Positions 53,438 to 62,681 of a stretch of 64,000 bases of DNA are shown here, one piece after another (position 1 is the first letter of the stretch; every line of letters begins with the position of its first letter). The stretch lies in assembly GCF_000739555.1 (NCBI RefSeq), contig NZ_BBJN01000021.1, positions 37,447-101,446 on the forward strand, in the 5' to 3' direction. The translations under genes were made by a program, and so were the position numbers. This DNA comes from Halolamina rubra. GTDB taxonomy: Archaea > Halobacteriota > Halobacteria > Halobacteriales > Haloferacaceae. The notes under the pieces were generated by a model. It ran no database searches. It had not been told where the DNA came from and worked only from the letters and a program-made list of their open reading frames with translations.

Positions 53438-54157
53438 ATGAACCGTGCAGAGAAGGCGGCCCTCCAGCTGCGGGCCGTCGCCGTGTTGCGGACGCTGAAG
53501 CGCAGTCGAACGTACGACGAGCTCGCCGAACTCACCGGCCTCCCGGCGGGCGACCTGAACCGCTACGTCAACGGCCACGTGCTCCCGGGCGTCGAGCGCG
53601 CCCGCGAGACCGTCGAGTCGATCGGCCGCGAGGAACTCGCCGACGAGCTCCGCTCCCGGGTCAGCGTCGACGACGAGGGGTACGTCGACAACAGCGCGAT
53701 CGTGTTCGACCAGTCGTTCCTCGACCTCGTTGCGCCCGTCGCCGCCGAGTCGTTCGCGTTCGAGCGCCCGGACGTGGTGCTGACCGCCGCGACCGACGGG
53801 ATCACGCTCGGCGCCGCGATGGCCTCCTACTTCGACGCCGACATCGCCTACGCGAAGAAGCGCAAGGAGACCGCCGTCGAGGAGTTCGTCGAGTCCCGCC
53901 AGCGGCTCGCCTCCGGCATCGAGCTCACCTACTACCTCCCCGCCGAGGCCGTCTCCGCCGGCGACACGGTGCTGGTCGTCGACGACCTGATCCGCTCGGG
54001 CGAGACCCAGGAGCTCCTGCTCGACATCGTCGCCCAGTCCGACGCGACCGTCGGCGGCGTGTTCACCCTCATCGCCGTCGGCGACGAGGGGATGGACCGC
54101 GCCCGCGAGATCACCGACGCGCCCGTCGGCGCGCTCACGAAGTTCGACGACCGGTAG
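53438..54157 (+). CDS. gfcR: GfcR-type regulator: helix-turn-helix plus PRTase domain
   Basis: A 239-residue protein with an N-terminal helix-turn-helix (RTYDELAELTGLPAGDLNRYVNGHVLPG) and a phosphoribosyltransferase-like domain with the PRPP loop VLVVDDLIRSGETQELLLDIV. Once called PyrE2; in Haloferax the homologue GfcR regulates glucose and fructose breakdown. A ligand such as PRPP or a sugar phosphate may bind its PRTase pocket. ATG at MNRAEK is preferred over the GTG four codons earlier. It is followed by the purine permease gene. Confidence 0.88.
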   Translation: MNRAEKAALQLRAVAVLRTLKRSRTYDELAELTGLPAGDLNRYVNGHVLPGVERARETVESIGREELADELRSRVSVDDEGYVDNSAIVFDQSFLDLVAPVAAESFAFERPDVVLTAATDGITLGAAMASYFDADIAYAKKRKETAVEEFVESRQRLASGIELTYYLPAEAVSAGDTVLVVDDLIRSGETQELLLDIVAQSDATVGGVFTLIAVGDEGMDRAREITDAPVGALTKFDDR

Positions 54158-54191
54158 CGCCGATCGAGCGGCGCCTCGATATCCACTTCCG

Positions 54192-54301
54192 TGCATATCT
54201 CCCCCGATCAGCCCCGCGGATACGCCACCCAGCCGGCATGATTGGGCGTATATGTGCATATCGTACGGAAAGCCTCAAGTACACCACCGGCGCGATATGC
54301 A
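54192..54301 (+). promoter_or_regulatory. Three copies of the motif TGCATATC/GATATGCA before the purine permease
   Basis: TGCATATC occurs at 54192-54199 and 54255-54262, and its reverse GATATGCA at 54294-54301, ten bases before the permease ATG. Three exact 8-mers in 110 bases of 70% G+C DNA are unlikely by chance. They may be operators of a purine-responsive regulator, or part of TATA elements (TATATG, TATGCAT). No regulator is known. Confidence 0.5.
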
Positions 54302-54310
54302 TCTATACGG

Positions 54311-55738
54311 ATGGGTCTCACAGAGACGCTGGCCGACTACTTCGATCTGGATAGCCACGACACCACCGTCAGGACCGAACTCCTGGCGGGGTTGACCACG
54401 TTCTTGACCATGAGCTACATCGTGGTCGTCAACCCCGCGATCCTCGCGGCGGCGATCGACATCGAGGGCGTCGGCGACGGCCGCCTCGTCGCGATGCTCG
54501 CCGTGGTGACGATCATCTCCGCGGCGACGGCGACGCTGGTGATGGCGCTGTACGCCAACCGGCCGTTCGCGCAGGCGCCCGGACTCGGGCTGAACGCCTT
54601 CTTCGCATTCACGGTCGTCCTCGGGATGGGCGTCCCCTGGCAGACCGCGCTCGCCGCCGTGGTCGTCGAGGGGATCATCTTCATCGCGCTCACCGCCGTC
54701 GGCGCGCGTGAGTACGTGATCCGGCTGTTCCCCGAACCGGTCAAACTCGCCGTCGGCTCCGGGATCGGCCTGTTCCTCGCGCTGATCGGCTTCGAGTCGA
54801 TGCGCGTCGTCGCGAGCGACCCGGCGACGTTCCTGACGCTCTCGCCGGTCGTCGCGAACGACCCCGTCGCGCTGATCTCCGTCGCCGGCCTGCTGTTCAC
54901 GTTCGGGCTGTACGCCCGCGGCGTCCGCGGCTCGATCGTCATCGGCATCCTCGGGACGACCGTCGTCGGCTACGCCGCCGCGGCGCTGGGCTACTCCGCG
55001 TACAACCCCGAGAACGTCCCCGGCGGCGCCGCGATCGCGACGAACATCTTCCTCACCGGATCGACGACGACGTACAGCCTCGCGGCGTACGACATCCGGC
55101 CGCTGGCCGGCGCGTTCCTCGACGGGTTCGCGAACGTCGACGCGTTCACGTTCGCGCTGATCGTGTTCACGTTCTTCTTCGTCGACTTCTTCGACACCGC
55201 GGGCACGCTGGTCGGCGTCGGCCAGTCCGCGGGGTTCCTCGACGACGAGGGGAACCTCCCCGACATCGACAAGCCGCTGATGGCGGACGCGGTCGGCACC
55301 ACCGTCGGCGGGATGCTCGGCACCTCGACGGTGACGACGTACATCGAGTCCGCGACCGGCGTCGAGGAGGGCGGCCGCACCGGCCTGACGGCGCTGACCG
55401 TCGCGGGCCTGTTCCTGCTCTCGCTGGCGTTCGTCCCGCTGGCGGCGGCGATCCCGGAGTACGCCTCCCACATCGCGCTGGTGGTCATCGGCGTCGTGAT
55501 GCTCGGTAACGCCGTCGAGATCGCGTGGGACGACCTCACCTACGCGATCCCGGCCGGGATGACGATCATGGTGATGCCGTTCACGTTCTCGATCGCCTAC
55601 GGGATCGCCGCCGGCATCGTCTCCTACCCGATCGTCAAGCTCGCCGCCGGCGAGCTGGACGAGATTCACGTCGGCCAGTGGATCCTCGCGGGCGCGTTCG
55701 TGGTCTACTTCGCGGTGCGGACCAGCGGCGTGATGTAG
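54311..55738 (+). CDS. NCS2 family purine permease (AzgA-like)
   Basis: A 475-residue permease with about fourteen helices. YFDLDSHDTTVRTELLAGLTTFLTMSYIVVVNPAIL, FAQAPGLGLNAFFAFTVV (substrate motif), SGIGLFLALIGF and VDFFDTAGTLVGVG match the adenine/guanine/hypoxanthine permeases. The ATG of MGLTETLADY matches the family start. Three GATATGCA motifs lie before it. Confidence 0.9.
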   Translation: MGLTETLADYFDLDSHDTTVRTELLAGLTTFLTMSYIVVVNPAILAAAIDIEGVGDGRLVAMLAVVTIISAATATLVMALYANRPFAQAPGLGLNAFFAFTVVLGMGVPWQTALAAVVVEGIIFIALTAVGAREYVIRLFPEPVKLAVGSGIGLFLALIGFESMRVVASDPATFLTLSPVVANDPVALISVAGLLFTFGLYARGVRGSIVIGILGTTVVGYAAAALGYSAYNPENVPGGAAIATNIFLTGSTTTYSLAAYDIRPLAGAFLDGFANVDAFTFALIVFTFFFVDFFDTAGTLVGVGQSAGFLDDEGNLPDIDKPLMADAVGTTVGGMLGTSTVTTYIESATGVEEGGRTGLTALTVAGLFLLSLAFVPLAAAIPEYASHIALVVIGVVMLGNAVEIAWDDLTYAIPAGMTIMVMPFTFSIAYGIAAGIVSYPIVKLAAGELDEIHVGQWILAGAFVVYFAVRTSGVM

Positions 55739-55785
55739 CCGCCCGCGACCGCAACACCTTCCCGCTCCCCGCCGTTGTCGCGACT

Positions 55786-57186
55786 ATGCAACGCAGTCTC
55801 CCACCCCGGATCTGGCTCGTCCGCGGGGTGGCCCTCCTGCTCGTTCTCTCGCTGCTCGGGCCCGCCGCGGGCGCCGCCGTCGGCGTCGGCGGCGACGCGG
55901 CGGACTCGCCGAGCGAACTCGGCCCCGGCACGATCGAGGAGCCGGCGGACAACGCCACGATCGTCGGGATTCAGGGGTACCACTTCCAGGGGCAGGGGAA
56001 CCGGAAGAAGCCCGCCCGCGTCGTCTCCGCGAGCGGCAACGGCACCACCAACTGGATGTACGAGGACGCCCTGGGCGCGCGCTGGTTCTACGACGTGGAC
56101 CCGCTCCCCAACGGCAACCTGCTCGTCGTCTCGACCAACCCCGACGGGACGACCGTGTACGAGCTCAACCGGGACAACCGCGAGCGCGTCTGGCAGGAGT
56201 CGCTGCCGTACAAGGACACCCACGACATCGACGTGTACAACGACACCCACCTCGCGATCGCGAACATGCGGAACTGGAACGACTCCTGTGACTGTTCGGA
56301 CGACCGCGTGGTGCTGTACGACCGCACCGAGGGCGAGGTCGACTGGGAGTGGACGTTCCGCAACCACTACCCCAACTCGACCGACGGCGGCTTCTCGAAG
56401 GACTGGACCCACGTCAACGACGTGGAGGTGATCCGGAACGGCACCGAGCTGCTGCTCTCGCCCCGGAACTTCGACCAGGTGATCGCCGTGAACATCGAGT
56501 CCAAGGAGATCACCGAGCGCCTCGGCGAGGACGGCGACCACTCGACGCTGTACGAACAGCACAACCCCGACTGGCTCACGACCGAGGAGGGCGACCCGAC
56601 GATCCTCGTCGCCGACAGCGAGAACGACCGCGTGATCGAGTACACGAAGAACGACGACGGCGAGTGGGAGCACGTCTGGAGTGCCGGCTCCTCGGCGTCG
56701 CTCTCCTGGCCCCGCGACGCGGACCGCCTGCCAAACGGCAACACGCTCGTCGTCGACTCGATGAACCACCGCGTGATCGAGATCACGCCGCAGGGCGAGA
56801 TCGTCTGGGAGTACTTCGCCACCTGGGCCCCTTACGACGCCGAGCGGATCGGCACCGGCGACGAGTCGAACGGGCCGACGATGCGCGACCAGGGCGTGAG
56901 CGGCCACAAGGCCGTCTACGGCTCCGCCGGCGGGCTCTCGGCGACGTTCTCCTCCTGGCTCGCCGCCAACGCCCAGGGGACGGTCGTCGAGGGACCGGTC
57001 ACCGAGTTCGCTGGGCTCTGGGGCCGGCTCGTCCCGTGGTTCCAGCCGGCCTGGCTGGGCTCCTGGGAGTTCGCCGGCGTCGTCGGCGCCCTGCTGCTGT
57101 CGTCGGGCTGGGGGCTCGGCGAGGCGATCCGCGGCCGCGAGCGCATCGTCGACGGCCTCCGGTCGCTTCGGGAGCGGGCGGGCTGA
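55786..57186 (+). CDS. Exported arylsulfotransferase-like beta-propeller protein
   Basis: A 466-residue protein with a signal peptide (MQRSLPPRIWLVRGVALLLVLSLLG), a beta-propeller with blades such as DPLPNGNLLVVSTNPD, THVNDVEVIRNGTELLLS, RDADRLPNGNTLVVDSMNHRVIEI, and one membrane helix near the C-terminus (WEFAGVVGALLLSSGWGLGE). It belongs to the arylsulfotransferase (ASST) family; the catalytic His seen in bacterial ASST is not clear to me, so activity is unsure. Probably anchored at the cell surface. No sulfur gene is next to it. Confidence 0.78.
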   Translation: MQRSLPPRIWLVRGVALLLVLSLLGPAAGAAVGVGGDAADSPSELGPGTIEEPADNATIVGIQGYHFQGQGNRKKPARVVSASGNGTTNWMYEDALGARWFYDVDPLPNGNLLVVSTNPDGTTVYELNRDNRERVWQESLPYKDTHDIDVYNDTHLAIANMRNWNDSCDCSDDRVVLYDRTEGEVDWEWTFRNHYPNSTDGGFSKDWTHVNDVEVIRNGTELLLSPRNFDQVIAVNIESKEITERLGEDGDHSTLYEQHNPDWLTTEEGDPTILVADSENDRVIEYTKNDDGEWEHVWSAGSSASLSWPRDADRLPNGNTLVVDSMNHRVIEITPQGEIVWEYFATWAPYDAERIGTGDESNGPTMRDQGVSGHKAVYGSAGGLSATFSSWLAANAQGTVVEGPVTEFAGLWGRLVPWFQPAWLGSWEFAGVVGALLLSSGWGLGEAIRGRERIVDGLRSLRERAG

Positions 57187-57262
57187 TCGCCGGCGTCCGA
57201 GATAGCCGGCGTGCTCGCCGGCGGCGCGGCGCTTTTGAGTGGGAGCGACCAACGAGTCGGTG

Positions 57263-57520
57263 ATGACGAACATCACGCTGTACGAACTGCCGGGCTGTCC
57301 GTTCTGTATCAAGGTCGCCGACAAGCTGGACGAGCTCGGGCTGGAGTACGACACGATCGAGGTGCCGTCGGCCCACAGCGAGCGGACCGAGGTCGAGGAG
57401 GTCTCGGGCCAGACGGGCGTCCCCGTCCTCGTCGACGAGGATCACGGCGTCGAGGGGATGCCCGAGAGCAGCGACATCGTGGCGTACCTCGAGGAGACGT
57501 ACGGCGACGCCGCGGCGTAA
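57263..57520 (+). CDS. Glutaredoxin/GST N-terminal-like protein
   Basis: An 85-residue thioredoxin-fold protein with active site GCPFCIKV, TGVPVLVDEDHGV (cis-Pro), and ESSDIVAYLEETYGD, matching glutaredoxins and glutathione S-transferase N-terminal domains. Haloarchaea use gamma-glutamylcysteine, so its cofactor may be this thiol. The start at MTNITLY is preceded by CTTTTG at 27-30 bases. Confidence 0.87.
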   Translation: MTNITLYELPGCPFCIKVADKLDELGLEYDTIEVPSAHSERTEVEEVSGQTGVPVLVDEDHGVEGMPESSDIVAYLEETYGDAAA

Positions 57521-57554
57521 CCGGCGTCGGGAGAATAAACTGCGGTCGGACCGA

Positions 57555-58535
57555 TCAGGCCTCGCCGGGCTCGGCGGCGCGCTCGCGGATCAGGTCCCGC
57601 ACCGCCTCGGGGTCGTCGGTGTCGGCCAGCTCCTCACAGGACACCAGCGCGGTCCCCTTCACCGACTTGCGCTTGGCGCCCTCCTCGACGAAGTACACCG
57701 AGCGCGTCTGGGTGACCTGCCCCAGCGAGGACATGATCCGGGCGCGCTTCTCGGCGCTCGGGGTGAACTCGGAGTGGCCGGTGAGCAGCTTCGCGCCGTC
57801 GCGACCGCGGCGCTCCTCGTCCTCGCTGACGCTGTTGAACGGCGCTCGCGTCGTCGGGTGGACCGTGAACCCCGCCCGGGTGAGGACGCCGACGACGTGC
57901 TCGTCGTCGGGGTCGGCCGCCGGCGGGTCCGGCGTGGGGTCGGCGTCGCGGACCTCCTCGGCGCCGTCCATCACGTCCATCGGCGCCGTGAACGGGCGGT
58001 CGAACAGCTCCTCCAGCTTCACGGCCACGTCGATGGAGGCGTTCATCCCGTCCTCGTACTTCGAGACGGTGCGCCGGGAGACGCCGAGCTCGGAGGCGAG
58101 CTTCCCGAGGCTCCAGTCCTCGGCCTCGCGGGTCTCCGACAGCAGGTCGCCGTCGATGTTGACGTACAGCCCGCCGGGCGCGGCGTAGATCAGCGGCGGC
58201 ACGTCCTCGACGAACAGGTCGAACGCGGTGTCGGGGTGGATCGCCGGCACGCCGTGACGGAAGTACACCACCTCGGGCTTCAGCTCCTCGTCGCGGGTGC
58301 GCATCCCCACGACCATCGGCGTCGCCGAGAGGTACTCGCCGAGCCGGCGCATCTCCCGCCCGGTGGCGGCGTCGAACGCGTCGACGTTGCCCAGCACCTT
58401 CAGCAGCACCAGCTCCTCGCCGCGGCGCGCGGCCACGTCGAAGCTCTTGGGGCGGATCGCACAGCGCTCGCTGACGAGGAACCCGGCGTCCTGCAGCATC
58501 GCCGTAACGTTCTCGATCAGCGCTGTACGGCTCAT
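57555..58535 (-). CDS. Archaeal HTH transcriptional regulator (COG1395-like)
   Basis: A 326-residue protein. The first 140 residues resemble an endonuclease-like fold ([36 protein letters not shown]), then an XRE-type helix-turn-helix ([29 protein letters not shown]), then a C-terminal domain with [19 protein letters not shown]. This matches the archaeal family of putative HTH regulators. Target unknown. Divergent from tiaS at about 136 bases. Confidence 0.85.
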   Translation of the reverse strand: MSRTALIENVTAMLQDAGFLVSERCAIRPKSFDVAARRGEELVLLKVLGNVDAFDAATGREMRRLGEYLSATPMVVGMRTRDEELKPEVVYFRHGVPAIHPDTAFDLFVEDVPPLIYAAPGGLYVNIDGDLLSETREAEDWSLGKLASELGVSRRTVSKYEDGMNASIDVAVKLEELFDRPFTAPMDVMDGAEEVRDADPTPDPPAADPDDEHVVGVLTRAGFTVHPTTRAPFNSVSEDEERRGRDGAKLLTGHSEFTPSAEKRARIMSSLGQVTQTRSVYFVEEGAKRKSVKGTALVSCEELADTDDPEAVRDLIRERAAEPGEA

Positions 58536-58671
58536 ACGGGGACGTAGGCGACTCACGGCATATATGCGTTGTGTCCACCCAGTCCGCCGCAGTCACGCGG
58601 TTCGCCGGATCGACCCCGATCCCGGCCGGCGACGCGAAACCTCCTTGGCTGCCGACCGCCTGGCTCCCCCC

Positions 58672-59955
58672 GTGACCGTCATCGGCGTCGACGACACGGA
58701 CTCCCGCGAGCGCGGGATGTGCACGACGTACCTCGCGGCCCGGATCGCCGAGCGGATCGCGGCCGCGGGCGGGTCGATCGACGAGCGTCTGCTGGTCCGG
58801 CTCAACCCAGCGGTCGAGCGCAAGACCCGCGGGAACGCCGCGCTCGCGATCCACACCGACCTCGACGCCGACCGCGCCGCCGAGATCGCCCGCGACGAGC
58901 TCGAACCGCTCGCCGAGACCGACGACCCCCGGACATCGCCGGGCCTCGTCGTCGCCGACTGCGACCCCGCCGAGGTTGCCGACGCCGTGGCCGAGTTCGC
59001 CGCCGACGCCGTCCGCGAGTTCCACGAGCTCGACGACGCGCTGGCGCTGATCGACGACGCGGGCTTCGAGGCCGCGGGCTGGGCCGGCGGCCACGGCCGC
59101 ATCGGCGCGCTTGCGGCCGTCGGCGCCCACCGCGCCTTCGCCGAGTGGACGCACGAACTGATCGCCTACCGCGAGTTCGAGCGGTGTGGCACGCCCCGGG
59201 AAGTCGACGAGGCGAGCCTGTTCGCTGCCGCCGACGACGCCTACCCCGAGGCGTGGGACACCGTCGACCGCGTCGAAAACGAAGCGGTCTGCGTGCCCAG
59301 CGCGCCCGGCCCGATCCTCTACGGTCTCCGCGGCGACGACCCCGACGTGCTCCGCGGGATGGCCGACCGCATCGACGCCGAACCGACCGAACGAACCGCG
59401 CTGTTCCGCACCAACCAGGGTACCGACGCCCACCTCCGGGACGCGAGCGTCGACGACCTCGCCGACCTCCGCGACGGCCGCGCGTACCGCGTCGACTGCG
59501 TCGTCGCCGGCGAGCCAGAAACGCACGAGGGCGGCCACGTGTTCGTGCCGATCCGGGCGACTGAAGGGGGCGCGACGATCGACGCCGCGGCGTTCGAGCC
59601 GACCAAGCGCTTCCGCGACCGCGTGCGCGCGCTCCACCAAGGTGACGAACTCACGGTCTGCGGCGAGGTGAGCGACGGGACGCTCAAACTCGAGAAGTTC
59701 GCAGTTCGGGGGCTGAACCGGACGGAGCTGGCCACCCCGACCTGCCCGGACTGCGAGACCCGGATGAGCTCTGCGGGGCGGGATCAGGGGTACCGCTGTC
59801 GGGACTGCGGCACGAGCGCGCCGGGGAAGGTCAACGTCGAGATCGAGCGCGACCTCGAACGCGGCTGGTACGAGGTGCCGCCGTGTGCCCGCCGACACGT
59901 CGCGAAGCCGCTGATTCGCGGCGGGTTCGACGCGCCGACGCATCCGGAGCGCTAG
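58672..59955 (+). CDS. tiaS: tRNA(Ile2) agmatinylcytidine synthetase (TiaS)
   Basis: A 427-residue archaeal enzyme that adds agmatine to C34 of tRNA-Ile(CAU) so it reads AUA. N-terminal [23 protein letters not shown] is the kinase-like GDDTDS site; an OB-fold and a zinc ribbon ([23 protein letters not shown]) follow near the C-terminus. GTG start. The stop overlaps the stop of the Nudix gene by four bases (convergent). Confidence 0.93.
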   Translation: MTVIGVDDTDSRERGMCTTYLAARIAERIAAAGGSIDERLLVRLNPAVERKTRGNAALAIHTDLDADRAAEIARDELEPLAETDDPRTSPGLVVADCDPAEVADAVAEFAADAVREFHELDDALALIDDAGFEAAGWAGGHGRIGALAAVGAHRAFAEWTHELIAYREFERCGTPREVDEASLFAAADDAYPEAWDTVDRVENEAVCVPSAPGPILYGLRGDDPDVLRGMADRIDAEPTERTALFRTNQGTDAHLRDASVDDLADLRDGRAYRVDCVVAGEPETHEGGHVFVPIRATEGGATIDAAAFEPTKRFRDRVRALHQGDELTVCGEVSDGTLKLEKFAVRGLNRTELATPTCPDCETRMSSAGRDQGYRCRDCGTSAPGKVNVEIERDLERGWYEVPPCARRHVAKPLIRGGFDAPTHPER

Positions 59956-60461
59956 CGCGCTCGGATCGCGGTTTCGAGCACCTCGGGGTCGTGGACCGTC
60001 TCCCGGTTCGCGTACGCAGAAACGGTGAGAAACGCCGCCTCGGCGGCGTCGGTGCCGGGGTCGAGCTCGCCCGCGGTCGCCGCACGGTCGACGACGAAGA
60101 AGACGACGGCGTGGTTGCGCTCCCGGCCGACGGCGAGCCGCGTGCCGGCGACCGTCAGCGCGTCGGCGTCGACGGCCAGCCCCGTCTCCTCGGTCAGCTC
60201 CCGCGCCGCAGCGTCGGGCAGTGGTTCGTCGTGTTCGGCGTGGCCGCCCGGGAGCGCCCACGCACCCGCGTCTGGCGGCTCTCCCCGGCGGATGCAGCAG
60301 ACTTCCTCGCCGTCGACGACCGCGACCGAGGCGCCCGGCACGGCGTTGCGCCAGAGGACGCGCTCGCAGTCCGGGCAGTAGGCGCGCTCGCGGCCGTCGA
60401 TCTCGCGGCGCTCGACCGCGGCGCCACAGAGCGGGCAGTAGTCGGCGTCGACGGCGATCAC
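59952..60461 (-). CDS. Nudix hydrolase with N-terminal zinc ribbon
   Basis: A 169-residue protein. A zinc ribbon (CPLC...YCPDC) covers the first 35 residues; the Nudix box [24 protein letters not shown] is intact, in the GX5EX7REUXEEXGU pattern. Substrate unknown; zinc-ribbon Nudix proteins of archaea and bacteria include NADH-pyrophosphatase-like types. Confidence 0.88.
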   Translation of the reverse strand: MIAVDADYCPLCGAAVERREIDGRERAYCPDCERVLWRNAVPGASVAVVDGEEVCCIRRGEPPDAGAWALPGGHAEHDEPLPDAAARELTEETGLAVDADALTVAGTRLAVGRERNHAVVFFVVDRAATAGELDPGTDAAEAAFLTVSAYANRETVHDPEVLETAIRAR

Positions 60462-60506
60462 GGTGGGTGGTTCGCGGGCGCGGGGAAAACGGTTCGGGCC
60501 CGCGGG

Positions 60507-61603
60507 TCAGGCTTTCAGCCCGCTCCCTGTCAGCGGCACCACTACGTCCTCCTCCTCGTCGATCTCGCCGCGGGCGCGCAGCTCCGCGAGCGCCGCGGGG
60601 GCGACCGCACACGTCGGCTCGGTGTAGAACCCCGCGCGGTGGAGCCGGTCGAGTTCGTCCCCGACGGCCACCTCATCGATCGCGATCGCGTCGCCGTCGG
60701 TCGCGTCGACGGCGTCGAGGATCGCGTCCTTCTGGACGGGATCCCGGATCTGGATGCCGTCGGCCACCTCGTTCGTGCCGCCTGCGTCGCCGTGGAGTTC
60801 GGCGACGATGGGGGCGTAGCCGGCGGCCTGGCGCCGTAGAGGCGGGGGATCTCGTCGATCCAGCCCGCCGCCTCCAGCGCGCGGAACCCGCGGTAGGCGC
60901 CGAGGAACAGCGTGCCGTGCCCCAGCGGCGTGACGACCGCGTCCGGCGCCGCCCAGTCGCGCTGGAGCGCGGTCTCGTAGGCGAACGTCGCCGTGCCGGC
61001 GAAGAAGGCGGGGTTCCAGGCGTGGGAGGCGTACCAGGCGTCAGTTCCTTCGCCGTCCGCTCCGACCGCGGCGTCGACGCACGCGTCGGTCACGTCCTGC
61101 CGCGAGCCCTCGATACGGACCGGCGTCGCGCCCGCGGCCTCGATCGCGCGGAGCTTGCTGTCCTTCACCGACGCCGGCACGTAGATCTCGGCGTCGACGC
61201 CCGCCCGGGCGGCGTAGGTCGCAATCGCCGCGCCGGCGTTGCCCGAGGAGTCCTCGACCACTTTCTCGACGCCGAGTTCCACCGCTCGGGAGAGCGTCGT
61301 CGTCGCGCCGCGGTCCTTGAACGAGCCGGTGGGGAACACGTACTCCAGTTTGAACTCGGCGTCCCAGTCCGGCGCCGACTGGAGGGGGGTCATCCCCTCG
61401 CCGAGGCTGACCCGCTGCTCGACGGGGAGGAACTCCGTGAACGCCCACAGCCCCTCGCGAGCGTCGAAGGTGGCTGGGTCCGGGGCCGGCCCCTCGGGAA
61501 GCGGCCGGCGAGCGAACTCGAGCGGGTGGCCGCACTCGCAGCGCCAGCGGTCGGCGTACTCGGCGCCGCAGTCCGGGCAGGAGAGTCGCGTGGGGTCGCT
61601 CAT
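60507..61603 (-). pseudogene. thrC: Threonine synthase gene broken by one missing base
   Basis: A PLP enzyme that turns O-phosphohomoserine to threonine, 365 residues if repaired. The N-terminal zinc ribbon is CPDCGAEY...CECGHPL; the PLP lysine is in PTGSFKDRGATTTLS; SSGNAGAAIATYAARAGV is the phosphate-binding region. After IPRLYGA the frame becomes Arg/Pro-rich, while the correct continuation AAGYAPIVAELHGDAGGTNEVADGIQI is in another frame, ending at LTGSGLKA. One missing C at about 60830 explains it. Probably a sequencing error, as with glmM and the helicase. Confidence 0.87.
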
Positions 61604-61696
61604 GGTGAGAGGGTCGGTCGCCGGGTGCCAGTAGCTGTCGGTTCCCGGGCTCCGCTGGGGCCCGAACTTATCACCCATGACGGGGGCACACCCCCC

Positions 61697-62680
61697 GTGG
61701 ATCGCACGAGACGAGGCGTCCTCGCCGCCGCCGCGTCGCTCGCCTCGCTGGCGGGCTGTGTCGGCGACGAGGCCGCGACGGCGACGGAACCGCCGACCGA
61801 GCAGCCGCCGACGGCCACGCCGACGCCGCCGCCGACGGCCTCCGAGACGCCACCGCCGACCGCGACCCCGGCGGCGTCGACGGTCAGGCTCTGGCCGAAG
61901 GCGGTCACGACGGTGTTCGAGGGCGACGTGGGCGCCGACGCCGTCGACGACGCGCTCGGCGGCATCCCCGGCCAGGCGCAGGTGTACCGCCGGAACCGGG
62001 CCGACGGGACGGTGACGTACTTCGTCTCGGCGGCCGCCTCGTTCTACGTCGCGGACGCGAAGGAGGCGTTCGGCGACGCCGACGAGCTCGCGGTCCGCCG
62101 CGTCTATCGCGGCGTCGGCCCGCGGTACCGTCGCCAGTACGCGTCGGTCCTGGGCGAGCAGGTCGCCGAGCACGCGGCGGTCGACGCCTCGTCGGTGACG
62201 CTGTCGCCCGGCCGGCTGGGGAGCCACCAGTTTCTCGACGTCTCCGCGCCGGCGGCCCGTTCCGCGATCGTGCCGATGCTCCCGGAGCTGTCGTTCAGGC
62301 GCGCCGACGGCACGGAGCGGCTGGTCGGCCCGGACGGGTTCGCGGTCGACGCCGGCTTCCTCCTCGTGCGGAGTCGGAGCCGGGACGGCGTCGTCACCGT
62401 CGACCTCACGCTCGACGACGAGGGGATCGAGGCGTTCGGCGACGCTGTCAGGGCCGCGAGCGACGAGGCGCTCCGCGGGGAGTTCTTCCGCCCGGTCGTC
62501 GACGGCGAGGCGCTCCGGACGTTCGGCCTCTCGGAGGCCTTTGCGACCGACATCGAGAACGGCGACTGGAACGGGGCGCTGACGCTCTCGTTCGCGGCGC
62601 GCACCGACGGGGAGTCCACGATCGCCCGGCTCACCGGCGGTCTCCCGCCCGTGGGGGTCGACTGCGAGATCCCGGACTGA
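61697..62680 (+). CDS. Tat lipoprotein with a SecD-like head domain, unknown
   Basis: A 327-residue protein with a twin-arginine start (DRTRRGVLAAAASLASLAGC) ending in a lipobox (LAGC), then a Thr/Pro-rich linker of 50 residues and two alpha/beta repeats. The second carries VVTVDLTLDDEGIEAFGDAVRAAS and VVDGEALRTFGLSEAF, similar to the P1 head of SecD (the region that reads VLDGxV..AP). It lacks SecD membrane helices. GTG start. Anchored outside the membrane; function unknown. Confidence 0.68.
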   Translation: MDRTRRGVLAAAASLASLAGCVGDEAATATEPPTEQPPTATPTPPPTASETPPPTATPAASTVRLWPKAVTTVFEGDVGADAVDDALGGIPGQAQVYRRNRADGTVTYFVSAAASFYVADAKEAFGDADELAVRRVYRGVGPRYRRQYASVLGEQVAEHAAVDASSVTLSPGRLGSHQFLDVSAPAARSAIVPMLPELSFRRADGTERLVGPDGFAVDAGFLLVRSRSRDGVVTVDLTLDDEGIEAFGDAVRAASDEALRGEFFRPVVDGEALRTFGLSEAFATDIENGDWNGALTLSFAARTDGESTIARLTGGLPPVGVDCEIPD

Positions 62681-62681
62681 C

